A stretch of DNA of 64,000 bases from Ahaetulla prasina. Lineage: Eukaryota > Chordata > Lepidosauria > Squamata > Colubridae. The notes beneath the pieces are model-generated. The model ran no database searches and had not been told where the DNA came from. It saw nothing but the letters and a program-made list of their open reading frames with translations. The position numbers and the translations under genes are program-made. The stretch lies in the NCBI RefSeq assembly GCF_028640845.1, contig NC_080546.1:67361205-67425204 (forward strand), read 5' to 3'. The number at the start of each line of letters is the position of its first letter. Position 1 is the stretch's first letter. Positions 31,870-43,672 of this stretch are shown piece by piece.

Positions 31870-32115
31870 AGACCATTTGGGATTTGATGGATCACAAGCT
31901 GAACATTTATCCAAAAAACAAAGAAAAATCCCAAATAAAGGCATCAGCACAATTATCAACTACAAATACAGAATTACTAAAATAAAGAGAAGTCTCTATT
32001 CTGGGTTGGTCAGACCACACCTAGCAATTGCAATCAATTTGGATATTGTGTTTGAAGGATATCGACCAACTGGAGCATATCCTGAGGGGAATGTGAGGCC
32101 TAGAAAGACAAAAAA
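31870..32115 (+). pseudogene. CR1/L3-type LINE fragment, highly diverged
   Basis: Nucleotide pattern of the segment from the SKAYWDLMDHKLN-like region through 'tyr-ser-gly-leu-val-arg-pro-his-leu' (CTGGGTTGGTCAGACCACAC at 32000) to a QLEHI-type region near 32065. Frames are scrambled by indels. Confidence 0.5.
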
Positions 32116-32499
32116 TGATGAGAATTGGTTGAGGCATCAGGAAACATTGTGTTAAAGAGAATGATGGGGGCAAAAAGACACTTGTCTTCAAAACAAGATT
32201 TCATTTGCAGCAAATACAAATATGGTTACAAAGTTATATTTTACTCTATGTTACAAAAAGAAAAGTTCTTTTTCTATTATTCATTTTTTCTAATCATCAA
32301 AACCACAAGGCATAAATTATTATTTTTTCTTTCATGCAAAAAATCTATAAGGATTTTCTAGTCAGCAGCAGATGTAGTTATTATGTTTTCTCTGATCAGG
32401 ATGTTAGCTTAATCATCTCTGCAAATTTTATCATCTGAGCATATGATGCTCAGAACTTGCCAAAGTTTATATATGTAAAAATGAAGTTCCATGACTTTT

Positions 32500-32850
32500 T
32501 TTCAGCTTTCTGTCCATTAATCCCCCCAAGAAACCCTCTGGTTTAAATTGTATTTTACTCTTTAAAATATTCTGAATTAGTGTATCTATTTGTATCCAAA
32601 ATGTTCTGATTTTTTTACACGTCCACCAAACATGATAAAATCTCCCTTCAGGTTATTCACTTTTCCAACCTAAATTTGAAGTACCTTTTCCCATTCTAGA
32701 CTATTTATCTGGTGACACATACCAGTGGTACATCATTTTATAAAATTTTTCTTTAAGACTAAAATGTAATGTAAATTTCAGTCCTTTAATCACATATTTT
32801 CCAATTGTTCCATTTAAATATTGTAACTAAAGTTTTAGTCCTTTTTTATC
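32500..32850 (-). pseudogene. L1 ORF2 C-terminal fragment
   Basis: The minus strand encodes FYHVWWTCKKIRTFWIQI, matching the Cys-rich C-terminal segment of the L1 ORF2 at 38465 and 48975, preceded by an ENFYKM-type segment. Several stops. An old copy. Confidence 0.72.
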
Positions 32851-33866
32851 ATATATTTTAATGAATTTTTTAATGGTCCCTCATTGTGTCTTAGCATTTT
32901 GGTTGTGTGCAGAAAGGGACATCAACTTTGCCAAAGCACCTGAAGTCTTTTGGTGGCACCTTGACTGGAGCATGTTCTTTGATTTGAAGAATTGATGTAG
33001 ATTTGGTCTTAGACTTGTGGCAACTACAGGGCTGCAAGGTTGGCCTGGAGCTGGTGTCAAGTAACCACTTCATGGAATGGTTCATAGTGAAGTCATCTTC
33101 CTTGGGGAAGATTTGGGGTAAGAATGCAGGAATTTTGGTCTGCCCATCAGGATCATTCTAGACCCCCAATTTCTCCTTTCTGACTTTTGTTAGCTGCATG
33201 ATAAAATGAAAGGGAAATCCCTTTAGGAAGGAAATCCATTTAGGTTGAGTGTTAGGAAGCCTTGAAATCAGTAAAATAAACCAACATTACTGTTAGATTC
33301 CAAGGATCTATTGAGGAAGGTCTTCTATCTATTCACAGACACTATTTTCATGGCACTAATTTCTTCATCACAGTTTAATTTATTTTAAAGAGAGACATAA
33401 GCTGGAGAACAGAAGCTGTGACTGTCTGCAGAAGCAATTTTTTTTAAAAAAAGATGAAAAATGTAGAGGGAAGAAATGGTGTAAAAAGTTGTTTTCTTAA
33501 TGTGTTTTTGTTATATCTGTTAATTTTCCAGTGAAAAGAGGCAGTGTCAGATCCCTAGCATGATACTGCCATTCAAATGGAGGGAAGGGGGAGCATGTAT
33601 TTTATAATCTTTTTCCTGGCACCTAAGTGCCCTGCAATATTCACCTTTTGGGAATGAAATAAGGAGGGAGGGCCATGTGGATTGTGTCAGTTGGTTGAAA
33701 GTGGAAAAAGACCATGGGAATGGATCCTTATCTGGTTCTCAGGACAGCCGTTACAATAAACATATTCACACTTGCGGATTGGCTGAAATCCACATCTGAA
33801 CTAGAGGGATGGATTCTAGAGCTCTAGTTTATTTTATGCATTTAATACTAAAATAAGAGGTACACA
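32851..33866. other. Unassigned
   Basis: No gene or repeat recognised. The last few bases belong to the target of the L1 at 33882. Confidence 0.45.
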
Positions 33867-33881
33867 AAACTAGATTTTGTT

Positions 33882-34473
33882 AAGGACTTCCATTGGCGCC
33901 ACCTTCTTCGCTGAGCTCCTAATTAAGGAGCTCCGTACTGAACTTTGTAAAAGCCAGGAAAACGCAGGCTTTAATCTCTTTCTCTGGATGAAAGAGAAAG
34001 ATAAGAGCTGCGGGGGTGTGGTAGACCTCCCCAGGAGCTTTGTTTTTAATTAAGCAGAGCTCTGTGGGTCGAGAGTCCCATAAATATTCCTGCCATAAGC
34101 TCCGACTTCAGTGCGCTCCTGCAAAAGCAGGAAAAGAAGAAAGTGTCCATCTCTGCTAATTGTCTTATCTTTATGGATCTCTTTAAGCAGACGGAATGAG
34201 TGCGAGCGAACAATTACTGGATTGCAAATATTTTTGATTTCCTGACTTCTACCCTTTTAAAAAGAGAAACTTTTTTTTCTTTGTTTCAACTGACTCTTTA
34301 AGATGGCGCCTGAAAGGGAGTGAAAGTGACAAATGGAATTCTAAACAGCCTGTGTAACTAAGAAGCTAAGAAATGTTATGTGTGGATTTTAATGAAGTGA
34401 AGTGAGCTCTCCTATACTTAAAGGGGAAAAGAGAAGTTTCTAGACTTATATTTTGTGAATTTTAAAAACTGAA
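33882..34473 (+). promoter_or_regulatory. L1 copy 1 5' UTR
   Basis: About 590 bases with an inverted pair GAGCTCCTAATTAAGGAGCTC near the start (about 33915-33935). In L1 this region holds the internal promoter. A related sequence occurs inverted at 43757-44321. Confidence 0.7.
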
Positions 34474-35535
34474 ATGGCTACTAAACCACCTAAGACTGGG
34501 GGTAGAAGGGGTTCTGAACCAGCTTTAGAAGATTTGATTAAAGAACAAGGGAAAGTCTTTGAAGAAAAGTTTAAGGAGATAATGGATAATAATGAGAAAA
34601 TAAGATAGGAAATAAAAGAGAATAATAAAAAAATAAGAGAAGATATTTTGATGGCTTTCCAAGGTTTGGCAAAAAGACTGGAGGTGGTGGAGGAGGAGGT
34701 GCAAGAAATTGCTCAGTCAAGTCAGCAAATAGAAAATAGAATGGGGGGAATGCAAATTAAATTGGACAAAAATGAAGATCAAGTGGTGGTGATGCAATAT
34801 AGAATGATGGAAGGAGCTTTGAGAATTAGGGGCTTGAATGAGGAGAAAGGGGAAGATTTAAAAAAATTTTTATCAGAAGCTCTGGCTGAATTTATTGAAC
34901 TTGATCCACAAGAGGTTGCTTATCAAATTGACAAAATTTATAGAGTTAATTCCTGGATTGCTAGGCAGAAGAAACTTCCTAGAGACATTGTGGTTTATTT
35001 TTTGAAAAGAACAGTGAGAAATCAAATTTTGCAAGTTGCATTTCAGAAAAACTTGAAAATAGGAGAACAGGAGCTGAAGGTTTTGAAAGAGATTCCTCCC
35101 AAGATGTTAAGGGATAGAAAGGACTTTACATTTTTTACACAAGAACTTAAGAAATACCAGATTCAATTTAGATGGGAGGTTCCAGTTGGTTTGACAGTGT
35201 ATTATCAAGGAAGGAGATATCGCATTGATACAGTGCTTAAGGCCAAAGATTTTCTTTCCACTGTGCTGAAACTTGAAGTAGAAATAATAGAAAAAAGAAT
35301 TCAAGAGACTCAAATGGGTGTGGAAGCTGAGGTGATTCCAGTGATGTTACCATCTGAGGAACAACCACAAGAACAAAGACTGATGAGGGGAGCCCTTAAG
35401 CGTAAAGAAAAGGAGCAACAAACTCAAAGTAAAGTTCAGGATTCTGCTACGGTGGGAGGAGCACGGCCGAAGATACGGGAGGACGATCTTCAGCTGATCG
35501 CTCAAAAGCTTCAGCAGGCCAGCAATGGAAAATAA
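34474..35535 (+). pseudogene. L1 copy 1 ORF1
   Basis: ATG at 34474 (MATKPPKTGGRRGSEPALED). Single in-frame TAG at 34606-34608; otherwise open to the stop at 35533-35535. N-terminal coiled coil, RRM core (VVMQYRMMEGALRIRGL, then KIYRVNSWIARQKKLPRD), C-terminal domain (KMLRDRKDFTFFTQELKKY) and a basic, Gln-rich tail. The protein binds element RNA. The stop overlaps the ORF2 start by 11 nt. Confidence 0.92.
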
Positions 35536-38465
35536 AATCTTGACCTGGAATGTCAATGGTTTGAATTCAGCTCAGAAGAGAAGAAAAATATTTCATTATT
35601 TGAAACAATTTAGAAATGATGTAATTTGCTTACAAGAAACGCATATTAAACTATCAGATCAAAAGTACTTAATAAACTCAAAGTTAGGTAAACATTTTGT
35701 TGCTTCTGCTTTGGACAAAAAACATGGCATAGTGGTTTATTTGAGAAAAGATATACCAGCCAAGTTAATAGAGGCAGATATTCATGGAAGATATATTGCT
35801 ATTGAACTTACAATAGAAACAAAAAAGACCCTTTTGTTTGGTATATATGCACCCAATCAGCAACAAGAAAAATTTTATAGAATGTTGTATGATAAATTGA
35901 TTCTATGGGGGATAAAATTAAAAAAGCTTTTTTAGAATATTATACAAATTTATATTTTAAAGATAATATATTGAACAGGGATATTGATAATTATTTGAAG
36001 GAATATAAGGTTAAAAATTTAACTTTAGAACAATCGGATGAACTGAATCGGCCTATAACTTCTGAAGAAATTATTTTGGTAATTAAACAATTAAAAATGG
36101 GGAAAACTCCTGGTACGGATGGGCTTACAGTTAGTTATTATAGGAATTTACAGGATGAGATTTTAAGTCCACTTAAGGAATTATTTAATCAGATATAAAT
36201 AGGAGGGGAATTCCCCCCTCATGGAGAACCTCTTTTATTTCATTGATACCAAAAGAGGAACAGGATTGTTTTAAACCTGGGAACTATAGGCCAATCTCGC
36301 TTTTAAATAATGATTATAAGATTTTTGTTAAAATAATAGCTAATAGATTAATGTTTATTTTGCAGCAAAGAATTCATAATGATCAATCTGGATTTATAAA
36401 AGGGAGACAGATGAGGAATAATGTTAGGCAGATTGTTAATTTAGTGGAGTATTTAGAAAAGAAAAATTTTATTCCAGCAGCATTTATTTTTCTTGATGCA
36501 GAGAAAGCTTTTGATCGATTGCATTGGGATTTTTTATTTAAATTAATAGAAAAAATGCAATTTGGAGATGGTTTTACAAGAATAATTAGGGCAATTTATG
36601 GAGAGCAAACAGCACAGATTATAATTAATGGTAGCTTAACAGAACCTTTTAAGATTGCGAAAGGAACAAGACAGGGATGTCCTTTATCACCATTATTGTT
36701 TATTCTAACTCTAGAACCATTATTGGATAAAATACGAGAAGTAAAGGAGATAGAGGGAATTAAAGTTAGACAACATGAATATAAGCTGAGAGCTTTTGCA
36801 GATGACCTGGTGATTACTTTAACAAACCCTATAAACTCTAGTAAATCTTTGTTGGAAATAATTGATCAATATGGGAAGGTTTCAGGGTTTAAGGTAAACC
36901 AGAAAAAGACAAAAGTGATAATAAAAAATATGGCCAGACAACAGAAAGAAAAATTAGAGGAAATAACAGGATTTGAAATTGTAAAGAAGGTTAAATACTT
37001 AGGGGTCTATATTACATCGTCAAATGTGAAATTGTATAAGAATAACTATGAGGTTTTATGGCAAAAAGTTCAGAAGGAGTTGATTGTTTGGAAAAAATTG
37101 CAATTATCCTTGCTGGGGAGAATAGCTGCTATTAAAATGAATGTTTTACCTAGATTTTTATTCCTCTTTCAGATGATACCAATAATTAAGAGAGATAAGA
37201 ATCTTGAGGAATGGCAGAAGGGAATTAATAAATTTATATGGGAAGGTAAAAAAGCTAGGGTTAAAATGAAAATAATTCAAGATTCCCGGGAAAGGGGAGG
37301 TTTAAAAATGCCTAATTTTAAATTATACTATGAAGCAGCTGCTCTCTCTGTAATAAGTGATTGGTTTAATTTAACGGAGGAAAGAATTTTGAATATAGAA
37401 GGTTATGATTTGCTATATGGATGGCATGCATATTTAATTTATGACAAAAAAGTGGATAAGGCCTTTAAAAATCATGTGTTAAGAACTGCTCTTCTGCGTG
37501 TTTGGAAAAAATACTCTTACAAACTAAATTATAAGGTTCCTATATGGGCAAGTCCTAGACATACAATAGAGAATATAAATATAGAACAGAATCAGGAAAT
37601 GATTACATATAAAAATCTTTTGTATACTGAAAGAGGTAATTTGCAATTAAAATCTCTGCATTACTAAAGAAGAAGGAAAAATTATACTTGGTTTCAATAT
37701 GAGCAACTACGTGCTAGATGGAAGGAAGATCAGAAAATTGGTATAGAGCAGAACGAGGGAAATTTGGTAAAGCAAATTAGAAATCAGTCTCAGGAGCATA
37801 TAAAGAGATTGTATAATGTGTTACTTGAAATAGATTCTAAAAGGGACTTGGTAAAGGACTGTATGATAAAGTGGGCACAAAATTTTCAGGAGCCAATATT
37901 ATTGGAAACTTGGGAAAAAATTTGGGTTGGAAATGTTAAATTCATGCAGGCACAGAATCTAAGGGAAAATTTTTATAAAATGTTTTATAGATGGCACTTA
38001 GATCCTAAGAAATTATCATGTATGTACCCAGATATGCAAGCAAAATGTTGGAGATGTAATTGTGATGATGCTACATATTTTCATATTTGGTGGACTTGTA
38101 AGGATATAAAGGCCTTTTGGATAAAAATTTGGTGGATTTTACAAAATGTTTTGAAAAAGAAGATAAAGTTCCTGCCGCAATTTTTTTTGTTGGGAATTAT
38201 TACGGACTGTACAGTAATTGAGACTAAATTGATTTTAAATCTAATAACAGCAGCAAGATTACTAATAGGACAATATTGGAAGAAAAAAGAAGTACCTACA
38301 ATAGAAGAATGGATATTAAAAGTTGCCAATTTGGCTGAGATGGCGAAGATATCAGCCTTTTTGAAAGACAATACGCAAGAAAGATACTTAAAGGAATGGA
38401 AAAAATGGATTGACTATATTCAACATAGATATCAGACTAAGAGTTATCAGACTGTTTTTGAATGA
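35525..38465 (+). pseudogene. L1 copy 1 ORF2, internally deleted
   Basis: Endonuclease N-terminal half (ILTWNVNGLNS, CLQETHIKLSD, GIYAPNQQQ) to about 35908, then an abrupt jump to the pre-RT region (LEYYTNLYFKDN). Compared with copy 2, about 810 bp with the endonuclease C-terminus and linker are gone. RT: MGKTPGTDGLT, NYRPISLLNNDYK, FLDAEKAFDRLHWDF, TRQGCPLSPLLFIL and intact FADDLV. A stop at 36196-36198 and frameshifts near 36215 and 37665 follow. C-terminal CX2CX7HX4C Cys-rich motif at about 38050-38100. Confidence 0.93.
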
Positions 38466-38597
38466 TTATGATGTATTATTTTTGATTGTTTTCGGGGGAA
38501 GTTAGGAATTGATGATTGTAGGGGTATAATTAAGTTGGGACGAAATTTTTTTAGCATATGTTTGTTTTATTTTTAACTATACCTTGTGCTCGTTCTG

Positions 38598-38665
38598 GGA
38601 AGTCGGAGGAGGGGGAGGGGGGTTGTGAAGGGAGGGGGCAGGGGAGGTGGGGGGAAAGGGGGAAA
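38598..38665 (+). repeat. G-rich tract in L1 copy 1 3' UTR
   Basis: Multiple runs of three or more G follow GGGAAGTCGG, potentially able to form a quadruplex. The equivalents are at 12272 and 49109. Confidence 0.85.
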
Positions 38666-38715
38666 AAATTTTCTGTAAAACTTTTTGAATAAAAAAAAAC
38701 AAACTAGATTTTGTT

Positions 38716-38811
38716 ACAAGAGTTTTACAATATGAATAAAAAACTTTATAAACTACACAAGAGTTTGAATGAAAAACTATACAAGTTTATAATATGAATA
38801 AAAGCTATTTA
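38716..38811. repeat. Short-period repeats, part 1
   Basis: Units of the form ACACAAGAGTTTGA, AATATGAAT, AAAAACTATA repeat with variation. The same units continue at 39513-39569 and 39948-40045, so one array was split by a MITE and a solo LTR. The L1 target at 33867 may be its left edge. Confidence 0.65.
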
Positions 38812-39510
38812 TCATATTTTTTGGCGTTTAAGACATACTTCCCCACTAAAAAAGGATGAAAATTTGGGTGCGTTTTCTGCACTGAATGTAGCCAAAAACA
38901 TGAGGCACGGAGGAGGCAATGGTCTGTGGCAATCCCTGCATCTTGGAACAGCTGATTGGGGGTATTCTGGGAGGCTGATCCACCCGCCAATCAGCTGCTC
39001 GTGCTGAATCAGGCTGCAATAATGTGCTGAAGCTGACCTGGCTGTTCGCTATTTGCTACAAGGACAGAGTTTGCAGCAGCAATCACATCCAGAAAGAACA
39101 CACAAATAACTGATTCAGCAGGATTCAATGACTTCTCTTTATATATAACACATGAAGTAAATATATAATACCAAAAGCAGGTTTTCCAGCATAGTAGTAA
39201 ATTCAAGCTAAACGCAAGCAGAAGAAAGGAGTTTCAGTTTCAGTTTTAATTTTAGAGATCAGCACAGCATGCAGCTTTAGTGAGCTAAGCCACACCCAGG
39301 CTCCTTGCTGTCTCCTTCCTTGTTGCTCACACAGCAAATACTGTTTCAGTTTCCAAACAGCCCTCAACTGTGTCACACACTGACAGAATTCTAGCCAGAT
39401 GAATACCGATGGATGTTGGTAGGCAAAGGCAGATTTTTTTTTCTTATTTTCCTTCCCCAAAACTAAGGTGCGTCATATAATCTGGAGCATTTTATACTCC
39501 AAAAATATGA
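38812..39510. mobile_element. MITE with pogo-type termini, 699 bp
   Basis: Ends TCATATTTTTTGG and CCAAAAATATGA are inverted copies, flanked by TA (38810-38811, 39511-39512), the Tc1/mariner target. Terminus and the GGTGCGT motif match the element at 14430-21604. No transposase. Confidence 0.75.
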
Positions 39511-39512
39511 TA

Positions 39513-39569
39513 TACAAAACTACACAACAGTTTGACAATATGAATTAAAAACTCTATAAACTACACAAG
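39513..39569. repeat. Short-period repeats, part 2
   Basis: ACAAAACTACACAACAGTTT and GACAATATGAATTAAAAACT units; continues part 1 and is cut by the solo LTR at 39570. Confidence 0.65.
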
Positions 39570-39942
39570 TGTCAGCATTCCAGAAAAACCCAACTCCAAT
39601 TAAAAACTCCTAGATAAGCATCTTCTCAAAGGTCCAATTATTAGAGTAGGTATATTGGCACATCAGGGAAAACACGATTCTGAGAGTTCCACTTTTACTT
39701 TCATCCCCAGCACCCAGCACCCATCAATCCATCACATGGTCCAATCACTATCTGTCCCATCTCAAGACATCACTCCAACCACTCCTTCTCCAGATGCAGG
39801 ACTGTCATGACCTTGACTGAAAAGAAGAATGCTATTTTGTCTAACTACATTCCCTCTACTAAATCCCTCCTCCTACTTTCCCACACACAAGAAGGTGGCA
39901 GCATGGAAGCTTCCGGGGCTAATATGGTTTCCAAAGCTGACA
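39570..39942 (-). mobile_element. Solo LTR, 373 bp
   Basis: TGTCAGC start and GCTGACA end are inverted copies. Exact 5-bp duplications ACAAG at 39565-39569 and 39943-39947. The minus orientation is suggested by its end resembling that of the LTR at 63628-63996 (GTTTTTCTGGAA). No internal region, so it is a recombination product. Confidence 0.88.
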
Positions 39943-39947
39943 ACAAG

Positions 39948-40064
39948 AGTTTGACAATAGAATTAAAAACTATACAAGTTTTACAAAAGCTATTTATACA
40001 AAACTACACAAGAGTTTGACAATATGAATTAAAAACTATTGAATAATACCTGACAAAAAATAAA
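39948..40064. repeat. Short-period repeats, part 3
   Basis: AGTTTGACAATAGAATTAAA and ACACAAGAGTTTGACAATAT units as in parts 1 and 2. Confidence 0.65.
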
Positions 40065-41214
40065 ACTTATGTTAGGTATCTCCAAATTGCTGCTTGATTG
40101 GCATCCTCTTCACTTTCACTTTTCTTTAGTTTTATTTGAGCATCATCAGCTGTGTGATTTATTCGTAACCATTTTTTGGCTATAGGAATAGGGTCCCAGT
40201 CCTTTAGAGGTAGGCCAATTAAACTAACATTAAGTTTGCTATAATGGAAATGGTCAGGCAATTTCTCTTTTCGGAATATATGATGTTCATTTTTGAAAAA
40301 ACCCTTTCTGCTTCTACTGAACTTACAGCAATTCTTCTGACAATATTTTAGCTTTTTGAATACTGTCAGGAATTGCATATTTATTGGAATCTTTTAAACA
40401 TTTTCTATAAAATCCCGATAATTGTTAATATTAATTTCATAATTAAGAATATCACTAAATTCAAGCAATTGTTCTTCAGCTGCGTTCCATGGAACTACTA
40501 CTTCTCCAATATTCCAGTAATCTGGCTTCAAAAAATTGAGAAATTGTAGTTTGTTCCTGTCTTGAAATTAGCTACCTGTTTTTAAATGTTCACAATCCAT
40601 TAGTCTTTTCCTCTAATTTGTTATGATACTTTCCAAAAGTCTTTCCTGAGGAAGTCCAACAAATAGATGATTTTCTACAAATTTTATACTTTTGAAGGTT
40701 TCTGAAGTAATTAATCCATCAACTTCTTTTTCATACACACCCTTTTCCTTTCTAAACATTTCAAATGCTTTAACAGATCTTATCACAAGTTTTTCAGCCT
40801 TTTATCATGTCTACATTTCTTGTTGAAATCCATTTGAAAGAAGAGAAATTTCATTTAGAATTTCAACCTTCAATGCCAAATCAGTCATAAAATATCTATT
40901 TTCAAGATGGGCAGCCATACCCAAGTACTTTTCATTTGAATGAAAATACTGATGTAGCACTGGATAAGCAAACCACATAGCTAGGGTTGACCTTAAACTA
41001 CAGGCAGCCCATCTTGGTCCCAAAACTTTACCAATCTTTATAATTTCAATTCCAAATTGTTCAGATATTTTGGTAAGTTCAAACAGGTTCTTATTGGATT
41101 GATGAAAAATAGTATATATCTTATCAATAAATATTTTAAAATGATTTACTTGCTTTATTTCTTTTATCATCTAAACAAGTTGGAGGCAATGGTTTAAGCA
41201 GTGCCATATTATAC
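40065..41214 (-). pseudogene. hAT transposase C-terminal part (KIAA1586-like)
   Basis: The minus strand reads IIWHCLNHCLQLV at its start, then QFGIEIIKIGKVLGPRWAAC, AHLENRYFMTDLALKVEILNE and, near the end, WDPIPIAKKWL. This is the DDE/dimerisation half of a hAT transposase of the type domesticated as KIAA1586. Frameshifts and stops abound. The N-terminal half lies at 53395-54334, on the same strand, beyond a 12.2-kb insertion. Confidence 0.82.
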
Positions 41215-42563
41215 TCTGTGATTCAAGATGGTGCCTCCAAAGGCTGCCTTGGTGAAATGCTCTCTAATGGTTTCTTTATTTTTAATTATTCTCTGTGACT
41301 CACTATGGATTTCTTACCCATGAGACCATCTGCTAAGAATTAAGCAATGTTTTTTTTAAGGAGCAGCTTTCTGTGATCTCACCCCCTCTATCTTTACAAA
41401 CGCAGAGGAGATTCTAACACAGGAAGAAGCAATTTCCCTGGGGCTATAGATTACCAAGAAAACCAAAGAGAGGAAAAGGAGATGAGGTAAAAGGGTGGGA
41501 ATGGCCATTATTATGGGAGATCTAAACAAAGCAAATTTAAAGAAAGAGCTACCAAAATATTTTCAGGATGTCAATTGTCCCACTAGAGGCAAGAATACTT
41601 TAGAGCATTGGTACACAACACTAAAAGATGCTTATCAGACTTTACCATGAGCAGCTGTGGAACACTCTGATCATTGCATGATTGTACCTGCTTACAGGCA
41701 AAAACTTAAAACCACAAAACCAACAATTAAATCAGTGAAGACCTGGACTGAGGAGGCAAAATTAAAGCTACAGGCCTGCCTTGACTGCACTGATACTGTA
41801 ACATCATATGTCAGCTTCTGTGAAGACCTATGTTTGCCAACAAGGAACTTATGAATATACAGCAACAACAAACCTTGGTTCACAGCTAACCTTAAGCAGC
41901 TGCATCGTTCCAAAGAGGAAGCCTACAGAAAAGGTGATAAAATGCTGTACAATCAGGCCATAAATGTATTAACAAGGGAGATGAGAGCAGCAAAAAGAAG
42001 CTTTCTGAAAAGCTAAGAAATCAGCTCTCAACAAATGAACCAGCAAACATGTGGAAAATTCTTAAAAATATCACCGGTTATGGCAAACCTCCTTCCCAAG
42101 CTGAAGGAAATCAACAACTGGCAGATGACCTGAACATGTTTTACTTCAGGTTTGAAAAGGAAGTACAGCCACCTATCTCCATAACCCCCATCTCAGACAC
42201 ACTAATAACAGCCAAGCCTCCTACAACTGACCCCATCCCATTGGGTTCACAACCCCTAGTGATCACAGAAAAGGAAGTGGAAGACCTATTTCACAGACAA
42301 AAGCCAGGAAAAACTCCAGGCCCAGACAAGATAACTCCTTCTTGCTTATTTATTTATTTATTTATTTAATCATATTTATATACCGCCCTATCTCCCGAAG
42401 GACTCAGGGCGGCTTAATGGTCTGTGCTGACCAATTGGCCCTCATCTCCACCCATATCTTCAATGAATCGCTAGAGATGTTCTATGTTCCTTCTTGTTTC
42501 AAATGCTTTACTATCATCCCAATGCCAAAGAAGCCCACCATCAAGGAACTGAATGACTACAGA
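41215..42563 (+). mobile_element. L2-clade LINE copy 2, 5' part
   Basis: 41215-41477 is possibly the 5' UTR (starts near CAAGATGGTGCCTCC). From 41500 the L2 endonuclease appears: IIMGDLNKANLKKELPK, NCPTRGKNTLEHWY and EHSDHCMI, then the linker (LREMRAAKRSF-like) and an RT start at KKPTIKELNDY at 42530. It stops there and continues at 51891. Several stops. It inserted in the hAT transposase. Confidence 0.82.
42349..42411 (-). mobile_element. 63-bp CR1 3' stub inside L2
   Basis: Only an ATTT tail plus the conserved hairpin CTCCCGAAGGACTCAGGGCG. Flanked by GCTTA (42344-42348, 42412-42416). An extreme 5' truncation. Confidence 0.85.
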
Positions 42564-43672
42564 GGAACCGGAAGCATCACAGCGAGACTGGCTGGAAAAT
42601 AGCAGGCTCTAATGAGCCTTGCGAAAATCCAGCCAGACAAACCTCTGCTGGTGGGTCTTCAGACTGGAATCATCTTGGAGGGATGGTGAAGAAAGAGAGA
42701 TGCCTCAGATGACCAAGAGGACCAGGCAAGTTCCTCGAAGGATTGGAGGCAGCTCTTTGATCCAATAGTGAGGGTGGTGGCCATTAAAACAACCACTCTA
42801 AGCTGGGGCAACCAGACTAAGATTTGTGCAGGAGCAATGTTTGAATGTAGTATTGTTACTGGGTGAGTGATTGGCCAACTCACAGATAAAAAGAAACTTT
42901 CTGAAAGCTTAAAAGAGGTCCCAGCATGAAATAAGCAGCTAATTGGCACTTGGGAATGTTAATTGGAGGAGAAGAACAAAGAGGAAGTTAAAGGACTAAA
43001 GCTCAAAAAAGAAAACTTTCTATCTGGACTTAAAACTGGATTTGGAGAAATAAAAACAATACAGGGAAAAGAAAACCACGAGAAAGCACTTTTTAACAAC
43101 AAAAGGAAAAGGAATTGAAAAGAAAGTACTTTTTATGTGGATTTAAACATGCTACTTGACTGCCTTGGGATTTGTGGATTGGAGAGATGCATCTGCTAGT
43201 GGAAAGAAAGTACTACAATGACTACTTTGACTACCATAAGAAATATTAAGGAGTATTTGTTTAAACAGCTGGGTTCTGACTTTGAAAAGAGGTGAAAAAG
43301 AACAAATCCTTAAATTGGAATGGACTAGAACTGGCTGTTATTTGGAAATAAAAAAGAAAAGAAAGACACTATGTGGATTTGAATTTGAATTACACATAAA
43401 CTAAAATAAAAAAATTGAATTGACAATATGGAATATTGGGAGTATGAAGAACTAATGGAGATGTTTAAGAAGGTGCAGGAAGCATTTAAGGGTAATAAAA
43501 AAGTGGAAGCCTGATTAGAATATAAAAAAAGAAAAAAGAAAATACAAATGAGAAGCAAGAACGTGATGTTGAAGGAAAAACAATTGAAGATAAAAAGAGA
43601 GAGAATTACACTGGGATTGACAGTGACAAAAAATGGATGGGTGGAATATTCCTCAAAAAAGAAGGGAAAAGA
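42564..43672 (+). repeat. Unidentified A-rich repeat, copy A, left part
   Basis: Aligns in order with 49880-51890: GTGAGTGATTGGCCAACTCA at 42863 and about 50183, then a region encoding EELMEMFKKVQEAFKGNK (from about 43448), then a peptide near 43600 reading NYTGIDSDKK. Split by an L1 at 43673; continues at 49229. I do not recognise the family. It lacks visible RT. Its Lys/Glu-rich charge pattern recalls L1 ORF1 but no RRM core is present. Confidence 0.6.

Larger units (their letters stand above)
33882..38700 (+). mobile_element. L1 LINE, copy 1 (deleted in ORF2)
   Basis: Flanked by identical 15-bp duplications AAACTAGATTTTGTT (33867-33881, 38701-38715). It starts GGACTTCCATTGGCGCC, the same start type as copies at 9777 and 60532, so the 5' end is probably complete. 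5' UTR to 34473, ORF1, ORF2, G-rich 3' UTR and A-rich tail at about 38689-38700. About 0.8 kb is missing from ORF2. Confidence 0.95.

Noticed and set aside
40065..41214. Functional KIAA1586 host gene
   Set aside because: Many stops and frameshifts, and the frame is split by 12 kb of insertions; it is a decayed hAT copy.
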